A stretch of 64,000 bases of DNA, from positions 124,001 to 188,000 of the forward strand of contig CAMOGW010000002.1 of NCBI GenBank assembly GCA_946614435.1. The letters are read 5' to 3'. The stretch is from an uncultured Prevotella sp. Lineage in GTDB: Bacteria > Bacteroidota > Bacteroidia > Bacteroidales > Bacteroidaceae. The notes under the pieces were generated by a model. The model was not told the DNA's origin. It saw only the letters and a list, made by a program, of their open reading frames with translations, and did not search any database. Below, piece after piece: positions 15,870 through 23,066 of the stretch. Each line of letters starts with the position of its first letter. Positions within the stretch are counted from its first letter, which is position 1. The translations under genes and the position numbers were made by a program.

Positions 15870-15954
15870 GGTACGCACCTCTGGTACGACATCGGTACGC
15901 AATCTTTGCGTATAGTTGCGCAGACTTGCGTATTCTTACGTATTTGGGTGGTAC
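15870..15954. repeat. Phased repeat array, candidate integrase/excisionase arm sites
   Basis: Four imperfect 10-mers run head to tail at 15906, 15916, 15926 and 15936 (TTGCGTATAG, TTGCGCAGAC, TTGCGTATTC, TTACGTATTT), exactly one helical turn apart. Around them GGTACG occurs at 15870, 15883 and 15894, and GGTAC at 15950. The array lies about 100 bp inside the tRNA-proximal attachment site, where arm-type sites of tyrosine integrases are often found. Confidence 0.65.
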
Positions 15955-16022
15955 ACATTAATAATGTACTTAATCGTAGAATAACAACTATATAACTTAT
16001 TGAATATGAACCTTTAATGATA

Positions 16023-16046
16023 AAAGGCATCTCACCTGATGCCTTT
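16023..16046 (-). terminator. Terminator of tRNA-Lys
   Basis: AAAGGCATC at 16023-16031 pairs with GATGCCTTT at 16038-16046 around a 6-nt loop. On the minus strand it follows the tRNA by 6 bases and ends in a T run. Confidence 0.8.
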
Positions 16047-16065
16047 CTTTCGTGATCCGCTTGGG
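16044..16065. other. tRNA-proximal attachment site
   Basis: This overlaps the 3' end of tRNA-Lys and the 9 bases after it. It is repeated at 13700-13721 with one mismatch. Confidence 0.8.
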
Positions 16066-16125
16066 GCTCGAACCCAAGACCCCAACATTAAAAGTGTTGT
16101 GCTCTACCAACTGAGCTAGCGGATC
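16053..16125 (-). tRNA. tRNA-Lys (anticodon TTT)
   Basis: The minus strand folds as a 73-nt tRNA without encoded CCA. The acceptor stem is GATCCGC/GCGGATC with discriminator A, and the D arm contains GCTCAGTTGGTAGAGC. The anticodon stem CAACA/TGTTG carries the loop CTTTTAA (anticodon TTT), and the T arm contains GGGTTCGAGCCC. It serves as the integration target of the adjacent island. Confidence 0.97.
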
Positions 16126-16192
16126 AACCGTAATGATTTCTTGGAAATCGGCTGCAAAGGTACAATGTTTTTTTGAAACATCCAAATTTTTT

Positions 16193-16789
16193 CTATTTAT
16201 TTTTCTGCAGTTGGTCTTTCGCGATGGCTTTTTGGTAACATTCGCGGCAGAGAGGTTCATATTCGCTGGTCTCTCCCAAGAGTACACGGCGGTCATTCTG
16301 CACCTTTCGGTGACTGACGTATGCAAGGTTTCCACACTGCACACAGATGGCATGCACCTTGGTCACCTCATCGGCAATGGCACAGAGGGCGGGCATGGGG
16401 CCGAACGGCACGCCCTTGTAGTCCATGTCGAGACCGGCCACAATGACACGCACGCCCCGGTTGGCCAGCTCGTTGCACACATCAATGAGCCCCATGTCGA
16501 GGAACTGGGCTTCATCAATGCCCACCACGTCGATGTCGCTGGCCAGTAGCAAGATGGAAGCCGACGAGTCGATAGGGGTGGAGAGGATATGGTTCTGATC
16601 GTGGCTCACCACGTCTTCTTCAGAATAGCGCACGTCAATGCTGGGCTTGAAAATTTCCACTCGCTGACGGGCAAACTTGGCACGGCGCATGCGGCGAATC
16701 AGTTCTTCTGTCTTGCCTGAGAACATGGAGCCGCACACTACTTCAATTCTGCCGTGGCGATGGGCTTCGCCCATAATGTTTTCTGTCAT
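16193..16789 (-). CDS. tdk: Thymidine kinase
   Basis: Thymidine kinase phosphorylates thymidine to dTMP in pyrimidine salvage. The 198-residue product is a class II enzyme with the P-loop [12 protein letters not shown] (about 19-30), the DEAQF motif (about 93-97), the lasso-domain zinc cysteines CVQCG and CREC, and the conserved NLAYVSHRK stretch. Length matches the family. It is divergent from rsmI, with its own promoter (TTTG, 20 bases, TACTTTTG) and a short leader of about 12 nt. Confidence 0.96.
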   Translation of the reverse strand: MTENIMGEAHRHGRIEVVCGSMFSGKTEELIRRMRRAKFARQRVEIFKPSIDVRYSEEDVVSHDQNHILSTPIDSSASILLLASDIDVVGIDEAQFLDMGLIDVCNELANRGVRVIVAGLDMDYKGVPFGPMPALCAIADEVTKVHAICVQCGNLAYVSHRKVQNDRRVLLGETSEYEPLCRECYQKAIAKDQLQKNK

Positions 16790-16808
16790 AAGTCATTTGT
16801 TTTGACCA

Positions 16809-16840
16809 CAAAAGTACAAATACGTTTTAAAAATTGCAAA
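16809..16840 (-). promoter_or_regulatory. Promoter of tdk
   Basis: On the minus strand TTTG (16837-16840) is followed after exactly 20 bases by TACTTTTG (16809-16816), the Bacteroidota housekeeping pattern. The predicted transcript starts near 16802, about 13 nt before the ATG. Confidence 0.75.
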
Positions 16841-16854
16841 GAAATAGTGCAATT

Positions 16855-16886
16855 TTTGACTATAATTAAATAAATAGTTATTTTTG
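16855..16886 (+). promoter_or_regulatory. Promoter of rsmI, giving a nearly leaderless mRNA
   Basis: TTTG at 16855-16858 and TATTTTTG at 16879-16886 are separated by exactly 20 bases. The predicted start, about 7 nt after the -7 box, falls within 1-2 nt of the rsmI ATG at 16895. Confidence 0.72.
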
Positions 16887-16894
16887 CATGCTGT

Positions 16895-17587
16895 ATGGGA
16901 ACGCTTTACATCGTGCCGACACCTGTCGGTAACATGGAGGATATGACCTATCGTGCTGTACGCATCCTTAAAGAGGTTGACGTGGTACTGGCCGAGGATA
17001 CTCGCACATCGGGCATCCTGTTGAAACATTTCGATATTCACAATCATCTACTTTCGCATCATAAGTTCAATGAGCACGGCACCAGTCAAGGGGTTGTGGA
17101 ACGCTTGTTGTCCGGACAGAACGTGGCGCTGATTAGCGATGCCGGCACGCCGGGCATCAGCGATCCTGGATTCTTCCTGGTGCGTGAGGCGGTGAGAGCC
17201 GGCATTGAGGTTCAGTGCCTGCCAGGCGCTACGGCTTTCGTTCCGGCACTGGTGAGCAGCGGCCTGCCGTGCGACCGATTCGCGTTCGAAGGCTTCCTGC
17301 CTCAGAAGAAAGGACGCCAGACGAAGATTCTCTCGCTAAAAGACGAACGGCGCACTATGATTTTCTATGAGTCGCCCTATCGGTTGGTGAAGATGCTGGA
17401 GCAGTTTGTGGAGGCTTACGGTGCTGAGCGGCAGGTGAGTGTGTGCCGTGAGATATCGAAGGTGCATGAAGAGAGCGTGCGTGGTACGCTGGCCGAGGTG
17501 CTGGCTCACTTCAAGGCGCACGAGCCGAAGGGCGAGATTGTGGTGATACTGGCTGGTGCCAGCGAGCAGGTGAAAACAGATGACTGA
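16895..17587 (+). CDS. rsmI: 16S rRNA (cytidine-1402-2'-O)-methyltransferase
   Basis: RsmI methylates the 2'-O of C1402 in the decoding centre of 16S rRNA using SAM. The 230-residue tetrapyrrole-methylase-fold protein shows the family opening GTLYIVPTPVGNMEDMTYRA, AEDTRTSGILL, ALISDAGTPGISDPG, CLPGATAFVPALV and GFLPQKKGR. The conserved N-terminus fixes the start at 16895, only 8 bases after the -7 box, so the message should be leaderless or nearly so. Confidence 0.96.
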   Translation: MGTLYIVPTPVGNMEDMTYRAVRILKEVDVVLAEDTRTSGILLKHFDIHNHLLSHHKFNEHGTSQGVVERLLSGQNVALISDAGTPGISDPGFFLVREAVRAGIEVQCLPGATAFVPALVSSGLPCDRFAFEGFLPQKKGRQTKILSLKDERRTMIFYESPYRLVKMLEQFVEAYGAERQVSVCREISKVHEESVRGTLAEVLAHFKAHEPKGEIVVILAGASEQVKTDD

Positions 17588-17650
17588 TGGGCGCGCATTC
17601 TAATCAGCCGACAGATAGACGTGGAATCTAATTTAAATTAAAAAAGAGAT

Positions 17651-18499
17651 ATGAAAAAACTATTGTTTTTTGCGCTTGCATTCATGGCTGTGACAGGCTG
17701 CAAGCAGAATAACAAGGCAGCCGAGGAGGCATTGGCTCAGCAGCGTGACTCGTTGAATCAGATTATTGCCCAGAAAGATAACGAGATCAACGACATGGTG
17801 GGTACTTTGGTTGACATTGAGGAGGGCTTTCGTGAGATTACCGAGGCGCAAGGCCGTGTAGCCATTGCCCAGCGTGGCGAAGGCACCAGCTCTGCCGCCC
17901 GTATCAAGGAGAACATGCAGTTCATTCAGAACACGATGCAGCAGAACCGTGAGCTCATCAACAAGCTGCGCATGCAACTGCGTGAAAGCTCGCTGAACGG
18001 AGAACAGCTGAAGCGCACCATTGAGAGCCTGACGGCCCAGTTACAGGAGAAGGACGAGCAGTTGCGCGTGTTGCGTGCTGAGCTGGAGGCGAAGGAGATT
18101 CATATTGCCGAGCTCGACGAGACCATCGCAGGGCTGAACGAGGATGTGAATGCACTGAAAGAGGAAAGCACTTCAAAGTCGGAGACCATCAGCTCGCAGG
18201 ACAAGCAGCTGCACACCGCCTGGTATGTATTCGGCACGAAGAAGGAGCTGAAGGAACAGAACATCCTGAAGGACGGCAAGGTGCTGCAGCAGAACTTCAA
18301 CAAGAACTACTTCACGAAGATTGACATCAGAGTGGATAATGAGATCAAGCTCTATTCGCGCAATGCCGAGATGCTCACCTCGCATCCCGCAGGCTCCTAT
18401 ACGCTGCAGCGCGATGCCAACAAGCAGTATGTGCTGCGCATCACTAATGCCGACCAGTTCTGGAGCACAAGCAAATATCTGGTAGTGCTGGTGAAATAG
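17651..18499 (+). CDS. Coiled-coil lipoprotein, unknown function
   Basis: The 282-residue product has a lipoprotein signal (MKKLLFFALAFMAVTGC, Cys at residue 17). A long coiled coil (about 30-195) is rich in Glu, Gln, Arg and Leu heptads, and a compact C-terminal domain (about 198-282) contains HTAWYVFGTKKELKEQNIL and a beta-rich end. This layout is common in Bacteroidales periplasmic proteins facing the cell wall. A spacer of 63 bp separates it from rsmI, and a long bidirectional terminator follows. The protein at 45983 has a related plan (anchor, coiled coil, beta domain). Confidence 0.75.
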   Translation: MKKLLFFALAFMAVTGCKQNNKAAEEALAQQRDSLNQIIAQKDNEINDMVGTLVDIEEGFREITEAQGRVAIAQRGEGTSSAARIKENMQFIQNTMQQNRELINKLRMQLRESSLNGEQLKRTIESLTAQLQEKDEQLRVLRAELEAKEIHIAELDETIAGLNEDVNALKEESTSKSETISSQDKQLHTAWYVFGTKKELKEQNILKDGKVLQQNFNKNYFTKIDIRVDNEIKLYSRNAEMLTSHPAGSYTLQRDANKQYVLRITNADQFWSTSKYLVVLVK

Positions 18500-18520
18500 A
18501 ATATAGAAAACAGAACCGTC

Positions 18521-18571
18521 AAGACAAAGAAAACGACCGTCCCATCACTGGGCGGTCGTTTTCTTTGTCTT
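18521..18571. terminator. Bidirectional terminator
   Basis: A perfect 19-bp stem (AAGACAAAGAAAACGACCG and its complement) with an extra CCC/GGG inside and T-rich ends on both strands lies between two convergent genes. Confidence 0.92.
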
Positions 18572-18586
18572 TATTATTACAGTTGA

Positions 18587-20293
18587 TTACTTGTTGTAGA
18601 ACTTCTTGCCGTCGCGAATCACGATGCCCTTGGCATTCTCGTTCACGCGCTGTCCGTTCATGTTGTAAGTACCAACGAACTTGCCCTTAGCATCGAACTT
18701 AATAGCTTTCACGCCAGTGGGAGCCTTAGCATCGCCCTGCAGAATATAGATTGGGGTCTCGGCGCTGATGCCGAATGCGCTCTTCACGGTGACGGTAGCC
18801 AGGCGGCCAGTCTCGCCAGCAGGCAGAGGTTCAGCCTCGAACCAAATCAGGTGCAGGCCACGGATTTCATTATCTGTACCAATCTGATACTCATAGGCAG
18901 TGGGGTCAATCTTTGCTGAAGCCCATGTGGGAACACCTTCCAGTTCGTAGTTGCCTGTTGCTTCTTCGTCCTCGAAGAAAGGATAGTTGGTATAGACGTA
19001 TGCGGCTGCGCCCTTGCCGTCGGAAGCTTTATAAGCTGACTCCGTATCGCCGCCTTCAACAGGAGCAATCTGCTGGTTCAGATCGTTAGTTGTCACTACT
19101 TCCATACCTTCCATCTCAGCATCGAACATGAACACTACGCTGTAGCAATACTTTTGACCGCTGGCAGTCTCATTCCAGTAAGACAGACCGTTGGGGTTTT
19201 CACCCAACTGCTTGCCTTTCTCGTCGCAGGGCACAATGTAGGTTGGTGTAGCCCATGTCTCAAATTCCTCTTCGCTACCGCCCTGGTCGGTGAAGTAGAA
19301 GCGAACGTCAATGTCCTTCTTGTTGGTTCCCATGATGGTGATGGCAAACTCGTCGGTCAGCACAATGGGCTCATTGGTGGGGGTACCGAACTCGTCCTCA
19401 GTCATCTTGGCGAATGTGATGTCGCCAGGGTAAACATTTGTTGTGCCAATCACTTCATCTAACAGTTCGATATTACTGCAAAGCATGGTGTCGATTACCT
19501 CACCCAGTGAGCGGCGATTGTTTTCATCGCGAACCACCTTGTTGAACACGAGGTAGAGGTCTTTGCCGTCAAACTCCTTATTGGGAGTCGTAATCCACAT
19601 GGTCACCTCGTTCAAGCGGAGGGCAGTAGCAGGCTTGTCGAAGTACTGACGGAAGCCTAAGGGATAGAACTCCTCTGCATTGCCGTCACCGTCGAAGTCG
19701 AAGCTGTCGGCACCTGTCATGAAGGCTGAAGATCCGTCGGAATATCCGTAGTATCTCTTGCCTTTCAGGTAGTTGAATGGATGTAGTGTCATGGCGACAG
19801 AGTCCATGGGGTACACGTAATCGGCTGCCTGATAGCTGATGTTATTGAAGGTTACGGCAGGGCAAGCAGTTACGTAGCCAGGTGAGGGCTTACTGAAGTT
19901 GAAGATCAGGTTGTTCTCTTCGTCGGTATAGCTCGACATGTCGTTGGTTCCGAGTGTCCAAGTAGATTCCTCTTTGTTAGTGGTCAGGTTGATGAACTTC
20001 TGATCAGTGAACGGAGGTACAATCAGATACTCGAACCCGGTACCGTCTGTAGATGTACCCGAAATCCAGTAAGAACCTTTCGGACGGGCATACAACACAC
20101 CGTCCGAGAACACTTTCTTGGGGGCTTTCTTCATCATTTTCCCCTCTTTGACGTCCTGGAGTTCATGACGTTGAGCAACTGAGAATTCAGTTACGGTCTT
20201 GCTCCTTGAGAGCTCTCTCACAGTGGACAATTCCTGAGCAAAGCCCACTGTCGTTGCCATGAGGGCAACCATTGTAAGTAAATGTTTTTTCAT
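18587..20293 (-). CDS. Secreted protein of the SusCD/peptidase operon, unknown function
   Basis: The 568-residue product has a signal peptide (MKKHLLTMVALMATTVGFA) and no family I recognise in its body, which is rich in Asp, Thr and aromatic residues as in surface beta-sandwich proteins. The C-terminus (GKFVGTYNMNGQRVNE... then KGIVIRDGKKFYNK) is the tail seen on many Prevotella exported proteins and may be a sorting or anchoring domain. It is the last gene of the minus-strand operon starting with SusC, so it is probably surface exposed and involved in handling the same substrate. Confidence 0.7.
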   Translation of the reverse strand: MKKHLLTMVALMATTVGFAQELSTVRELSRSKTVTEFSVAQRHELQDVKEGKMMKKAPKKVFSDGVLYARPKGSYWISGTSTDGTGFEYLIVPPFTDQKFINLTTNKEESTWTLGTNDMSSYTDEENNLIFNFSKPSPGYVTACPAVTFNNISYQAADYVYPMDSVAMTLHPFNYLKGKRYYGYSDGSSAFMTGADSFDFDGDGNAEEFYPLGFRQYFDKPATALRLNEVTMWITTPNKEFDGKDLYLVFNKVVRDENNRRSLGEVIDTMLCSNIELLDEVIGTTNVYPGDITFAKMTEDEFGTPTNEPIVLTDEFAITIMGTNKKDIDVRFYFTDQGGSEEEFETWATPTYIVPCDEKGKQLGENPNGLSYWNETASGQKYCYSVVFMFDAEMEGMEVVTTNDLNQQIAPVEGGDTESAYKASDGKGAAAYVYTNYPFFEDEEATGNYELEGVPTWASAKIDPTAYEYQIGTDNEIRGLHLIWFEAEPLPAGETGRLATVTVKSAFGISAETPIYILQGDAKAPTGVKAIKFDAKGKFVGTYNMNGQRVNENAKGIVIRDGKKFYNK

Positions 20294-20313
20294 ACTCCTA
20301 ATAATTTTACGAG

Positions 20314-21747
20314 TTAATAATTAATGACAAACCATATTTCAGGATCGGTTTCTGATGTGAGTTTGATTTTCGTCAGGTTGAAGCGTGTGATGTAAGCTTC
20401 TACTTTAAACCTGTGTGCCAGGACCTCGGTGAGCAATGCCTTGATTTCGGGCACGCTGTTCATCACGTTGCGTCCGTTCTGGGCAGCAGCATCAATGAAG
20501 TTGAGGGTGAGGTATTCACCGTCGAACTGAGCGGAGTAGCGGAAGGGTAGGTCTTCGCCCGATTTGCCCGATAGGTAGCGCAACTGCCACGTCAGCTCGT
20601 CGCCAGATTTCACGAGTGCCAGCGAGTCTATCTTGTATTTTTTGTTCTTCTTGGTCATTGCGTTGCTGGCAGCTTCGAAAGCCGTCAGCATCTTCTGCGA
20701 CATGTCGCTTCTTTCGGTGTTGCGGAAGAGCTTGAACTTGTGCTGGTTGTTATATTGCTGGGCGAAGAACTGCATGGCCGTGGCATAGGGCGACGTAATG
20801 GTGTTGCCTGAATTGCCGACACCTCTGAACAGGTCTTCACTGGCGTTATAGACGAACTCCTGCTCCATCTGTGTCTTTCCTTCAGCCAGCATGACTGAGT
20901 CCTTGAAGCGCAGGTGGTACTGATTGTCGTACTTCGTCACGAGGTAGGGCAGATAGCGACCGTAAGCCACAGAGTCCTTGCCCTGCGGATAGAAGATGGG
21001 ACGGCCCGTGTGCATACGGTCCATCTGGTAGTTGGTGCCGTTGTCTGTGAGCACAAACTCGTAAGGCAGGTTCTCATTAAAGAAATTCGAGTGGAACTTG
21101 TCAATATCGTCCAGATAGGCTTCGAAGTCGGTTCCCTCAGGAATGCGTGTCAAGCGCTGATACACATTGCGCTTCTTGCCCTTGAGCAGGATGTGGTTGC
21201 CGCCCTCGGGCACATCGACCATCACGAACTCATAGTCGCCCTGATAGCCTTTGCCCGACTCGTCGTCGTACTTGCTGGGCGTGCGTCCCAAGTCTTCAGG
21301 GTCGCTGAACCGTCCCAGACACTTGTTGTAAGAGTTGAAGCTGAGCACGGGTCCCATATCGGTGATGACCTGCCATGCCGACGAGTCGGTCAGGAAGATG
21401 GGAGCTGTATTCACCTTACGCCAGATGTTGCGGTTCTTGTCTTCGGGCATGGGTACGTACTCGTCGCTGGCCGCGTTCTTCATGCCTGTATATACCGAAC
21501 CGTTGTCGTAGAATCGGGTCATGATGAGATAGCCCACGCCCGTCACTAAGTCTTCATTGTCGGCATCGGGATAGTATTCCATCACCCATCCGCCTTTGCT
21601 GCTGGTGAGCCGCTGAGAGTAGAGGCTGCTGACCTCGTTCAGTCGTTCGGCTGCCGACTTGTCAAACACATCTTCCTGCTCGCGTGAGCAACCTGTGAAG
21701 GTGAGTGCCGATGTCAAAAGTATCGCAAATGCACAGATTTTCTTCAT
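20314..21747 (-). CDS. DUF4302 family lipoprotein
   Basis: This lipoprotein has the signal MKKICAFAILLTSALTFTGC (Cys at residue 20); I start at 21747 because this Met gives a clean signal peptide, whereas an upstream frame start would not. The body (about 25-477) matches DUF4302 by the opening FDKSAAERLNE, GGWVMEYYPD and GYLIMTRFYDNGSV. DUF4302 lipoproteins are found beside SusC/SusD pairs and zinc peptidases in Bacteroidales; their function is unknown. It lies 46 bp after the peptidase gene. Confidence 0.85.
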   Translation of the reverse strand: MKKICAFAILLTSALTFTGCSREQEDVFDKSAAERLNEVSSLYSQRLTSSKGGWVMEYYPDADNEDLVTGVGYLIMTRFYDNGSVYTGMKNAASDEYVPMPEDKNRNIWRKVNTAPIFLTDSSAWQVITDMGPVLSFNSYNKCLGRFSDPEDLGRTPSKYDDESGKGYQGDYEFVMVDVPEGGNHILLKGKKRNVYQRLTRIPEGTDFEAYLDDIDKFHSNFFNENLPYEFVLTDNGTNYQMDRMHTGRPIFYPQGKDSVAYGRYLPYLVTKYDNQYHLRFKDSVMLAEGKTQMEQEFVYNASEDLFRGVGNSGNTITSPYATAMQFFAQQYNNQHKFKLFRNTERSDMSQKMLTAFEAASNAMTKKNKKYKIDSLALVKSGDELTWQLRYLSGKSGEDLPFRYSAQFDGEYLTLNFIDAAAQNGRNVMNSVPEIKALLTEVLAHRFKVEAYITRFNLTKIKLTSETDPEIWFVINY

Positions 21748-21792
21748 ATATCGTAAACCTCTGATTATGTGAGTCAATGTTTGGTTATGTTG

Positions 21793-23052
21793 TTATTTCT
21801 TATATTTCTCCAGTTCGTCAAGCAGATTGTCCATGACACTCTTGCCAGTTGCCGGATCCTTATACACGATGGCATTTAGCAGTCGGCTCTCGTTCCTGCG
21901 CGTCAGATCGCTGTAGTATGTCTCTTCCAGGAACTTGCCGTCGCTACCCTTACGGAACTGCTTGGCCTGAATCTCGGCTCTCAGCTTGTCGATGTTGATG
22001 CCAAACTGGTTCTGCATGTAGTCGCGCACGTACTGCAGTTTGTTTTCCAGCACCTGTCGTGCACCGATGCCGTTGGCTTTCCACTGCGGCTTGCCGTCCT
22101 CACCCAGCACCACGTTGTCGTTGTTGTCGCGGGTGCAGACTCGTCTATATACCTTGTGCTCGCCCTTGCCCGACTTGTCTTCCTTGAAGTAGCCGATGGT
22201 GTCTATGTCAACAATGCCTTTCAGCATGGTGCTGTAGTCCTTGGCACTTACGCTGCCGTCCTTGTCTTTGTCGGTCAGGTCCACGGTCTCCCATTCATAT
22301 TCAGCCGTCTGGAACAGTTTGGTCAGCGTGATAGAGTCGCGTGTCAGATATCGGGCCAGTGTCTCCACCCAGTCCTCAGTGTAGGAGGCTGAAGCATACG
22401 GGCTGACGAATCCCTGCGATGCAGCCACCGAGTCGGGCGTGTCGCTCCATCCAGCCGAGTTATACAGTCCGTTGCTCAGCAGGTTGAACGGGGTGGGGTG
22501 CAGTTTGTTGTTGTCCAGGATATGTCCGAACTCATGGTGCATCGTTTCAAAGAAATATTCGTTCATATTGTCGATGTCGGATGGGTTCAGCAGGTTCGCG
22601 CGGTAGAGTGTCACCTTTGTTCCGCCCTCGGTCACGCCCAGTGTCTCCGTACCCGACGAGGTGTTCAGGTTCTTCGAGCCGATGACGTGGATGATGCGCG
22701 GGCTATATTTTTTCAGGAACACGTCGTGCTCGTTAGCCTGATTCTTATAGGAGTCATACCACAGATACTTGGTGAGCACGGCCAGTTTGCAGCTGTTCTC
22801 GTATGAAGCCGGTGTCAGGTTCTTCTCCTTGTCAGAGCCGATGTACTCCATCTTGTAGATGAAGCGCATGTTGTAGGGTTCCAGGAAGTTCACCTTCACA
22901 AACGTGTCGAGAGGGAAGGTGTAGGCACTCTGGTTGAGCGGGTACTCGTGTGTGTCGAAGATCGAGTCGCCCAGCTCTTCCGAGCATGATGCCAGTTGTA
23001 AGGCAGCGCAGGCGGCAGCCGCCAGGGTGAATATGGATTGTCTAAGTTTCAT
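21793..23052 (-). CDS. Putative zinc-binding metallopeptidase lipoprotein (Peptidase_Mx1-like)
   Basis: The 419-residue product has a lipoprotein signal (Cys about residue 23 in LQLASCSEEL) and a gluzincin-like motif HHEFGHILD (about 185-193), supplying HExxH, followed by a downstream EDWVETLARYLT helix that could hold the third ligand. The family accompanies SusD and DUF4302 genes. It is probably outer-membrane anchored and faces the surface, where it would trim a protein or peptide ligand for the SusCD transporter; that role is inferred. Confidence 0.8.
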   Translation of the reverse strand: MKLRQSIFTLAAAACAALQLASCSEELGDSIFDTHEYPLNQSAYTFPLDTFVKVNFLEPYNMRFIYKMEYIGSDKEKNLTPASYENSCKLAVLTKYLWYDSYKNQANEHDVFLKKYSPRIIHVIGSKNLNTSSGTETLGVTEGGTKVTLYRANLLNPSDIDNMNEYFFETMHHEFGHILDNNKLHPTPFNLLSNGLYNSAGWSDTPDSVAASQGFVSPYASASYTEDWVETLARYLTRDSITLTKLFQTAEYEWETVDLTDKDKDGSVSAKDYSTMLKGIVDIDTIGYFKEDKSGKGEHKVYRRVCTRDNNDNVVLGEDGKPQWKANGIGARQVLENKLQYVRDYMQNQFGINIDKLRAEIQAKQFRKGSDGKFLEETYYSDLTRRNESRLLNAIVYKDPATGKSVMDNLLDELEKYKK

Positions 23053-23066
23053 GTGACAGTTTCTCC

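Larger units (their letters stand above)
13700..16065. mobile_element. 2.4-kb tRNA-Lys-associated mini-island without integrase
   Basis: The segment is bounded by 22-bp direct repeats of the tRNA-Lys 3' end, is visibly more AT-rich than its flanks, and has a phage-like regulatory layout. An S24 repressor and an XRE regulator are on the minus strand; small genes including an excisionase-like HTH protein are on the plus strand, with facing promoters between them. A phased repeat array next to the tRNA resembles integrase arm sites. No integrase, capsid, relaxase or replication gene is present. It could be a remnant of a larger element or a satellite that borrows an integrase in trans. Confidence 0.7.
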
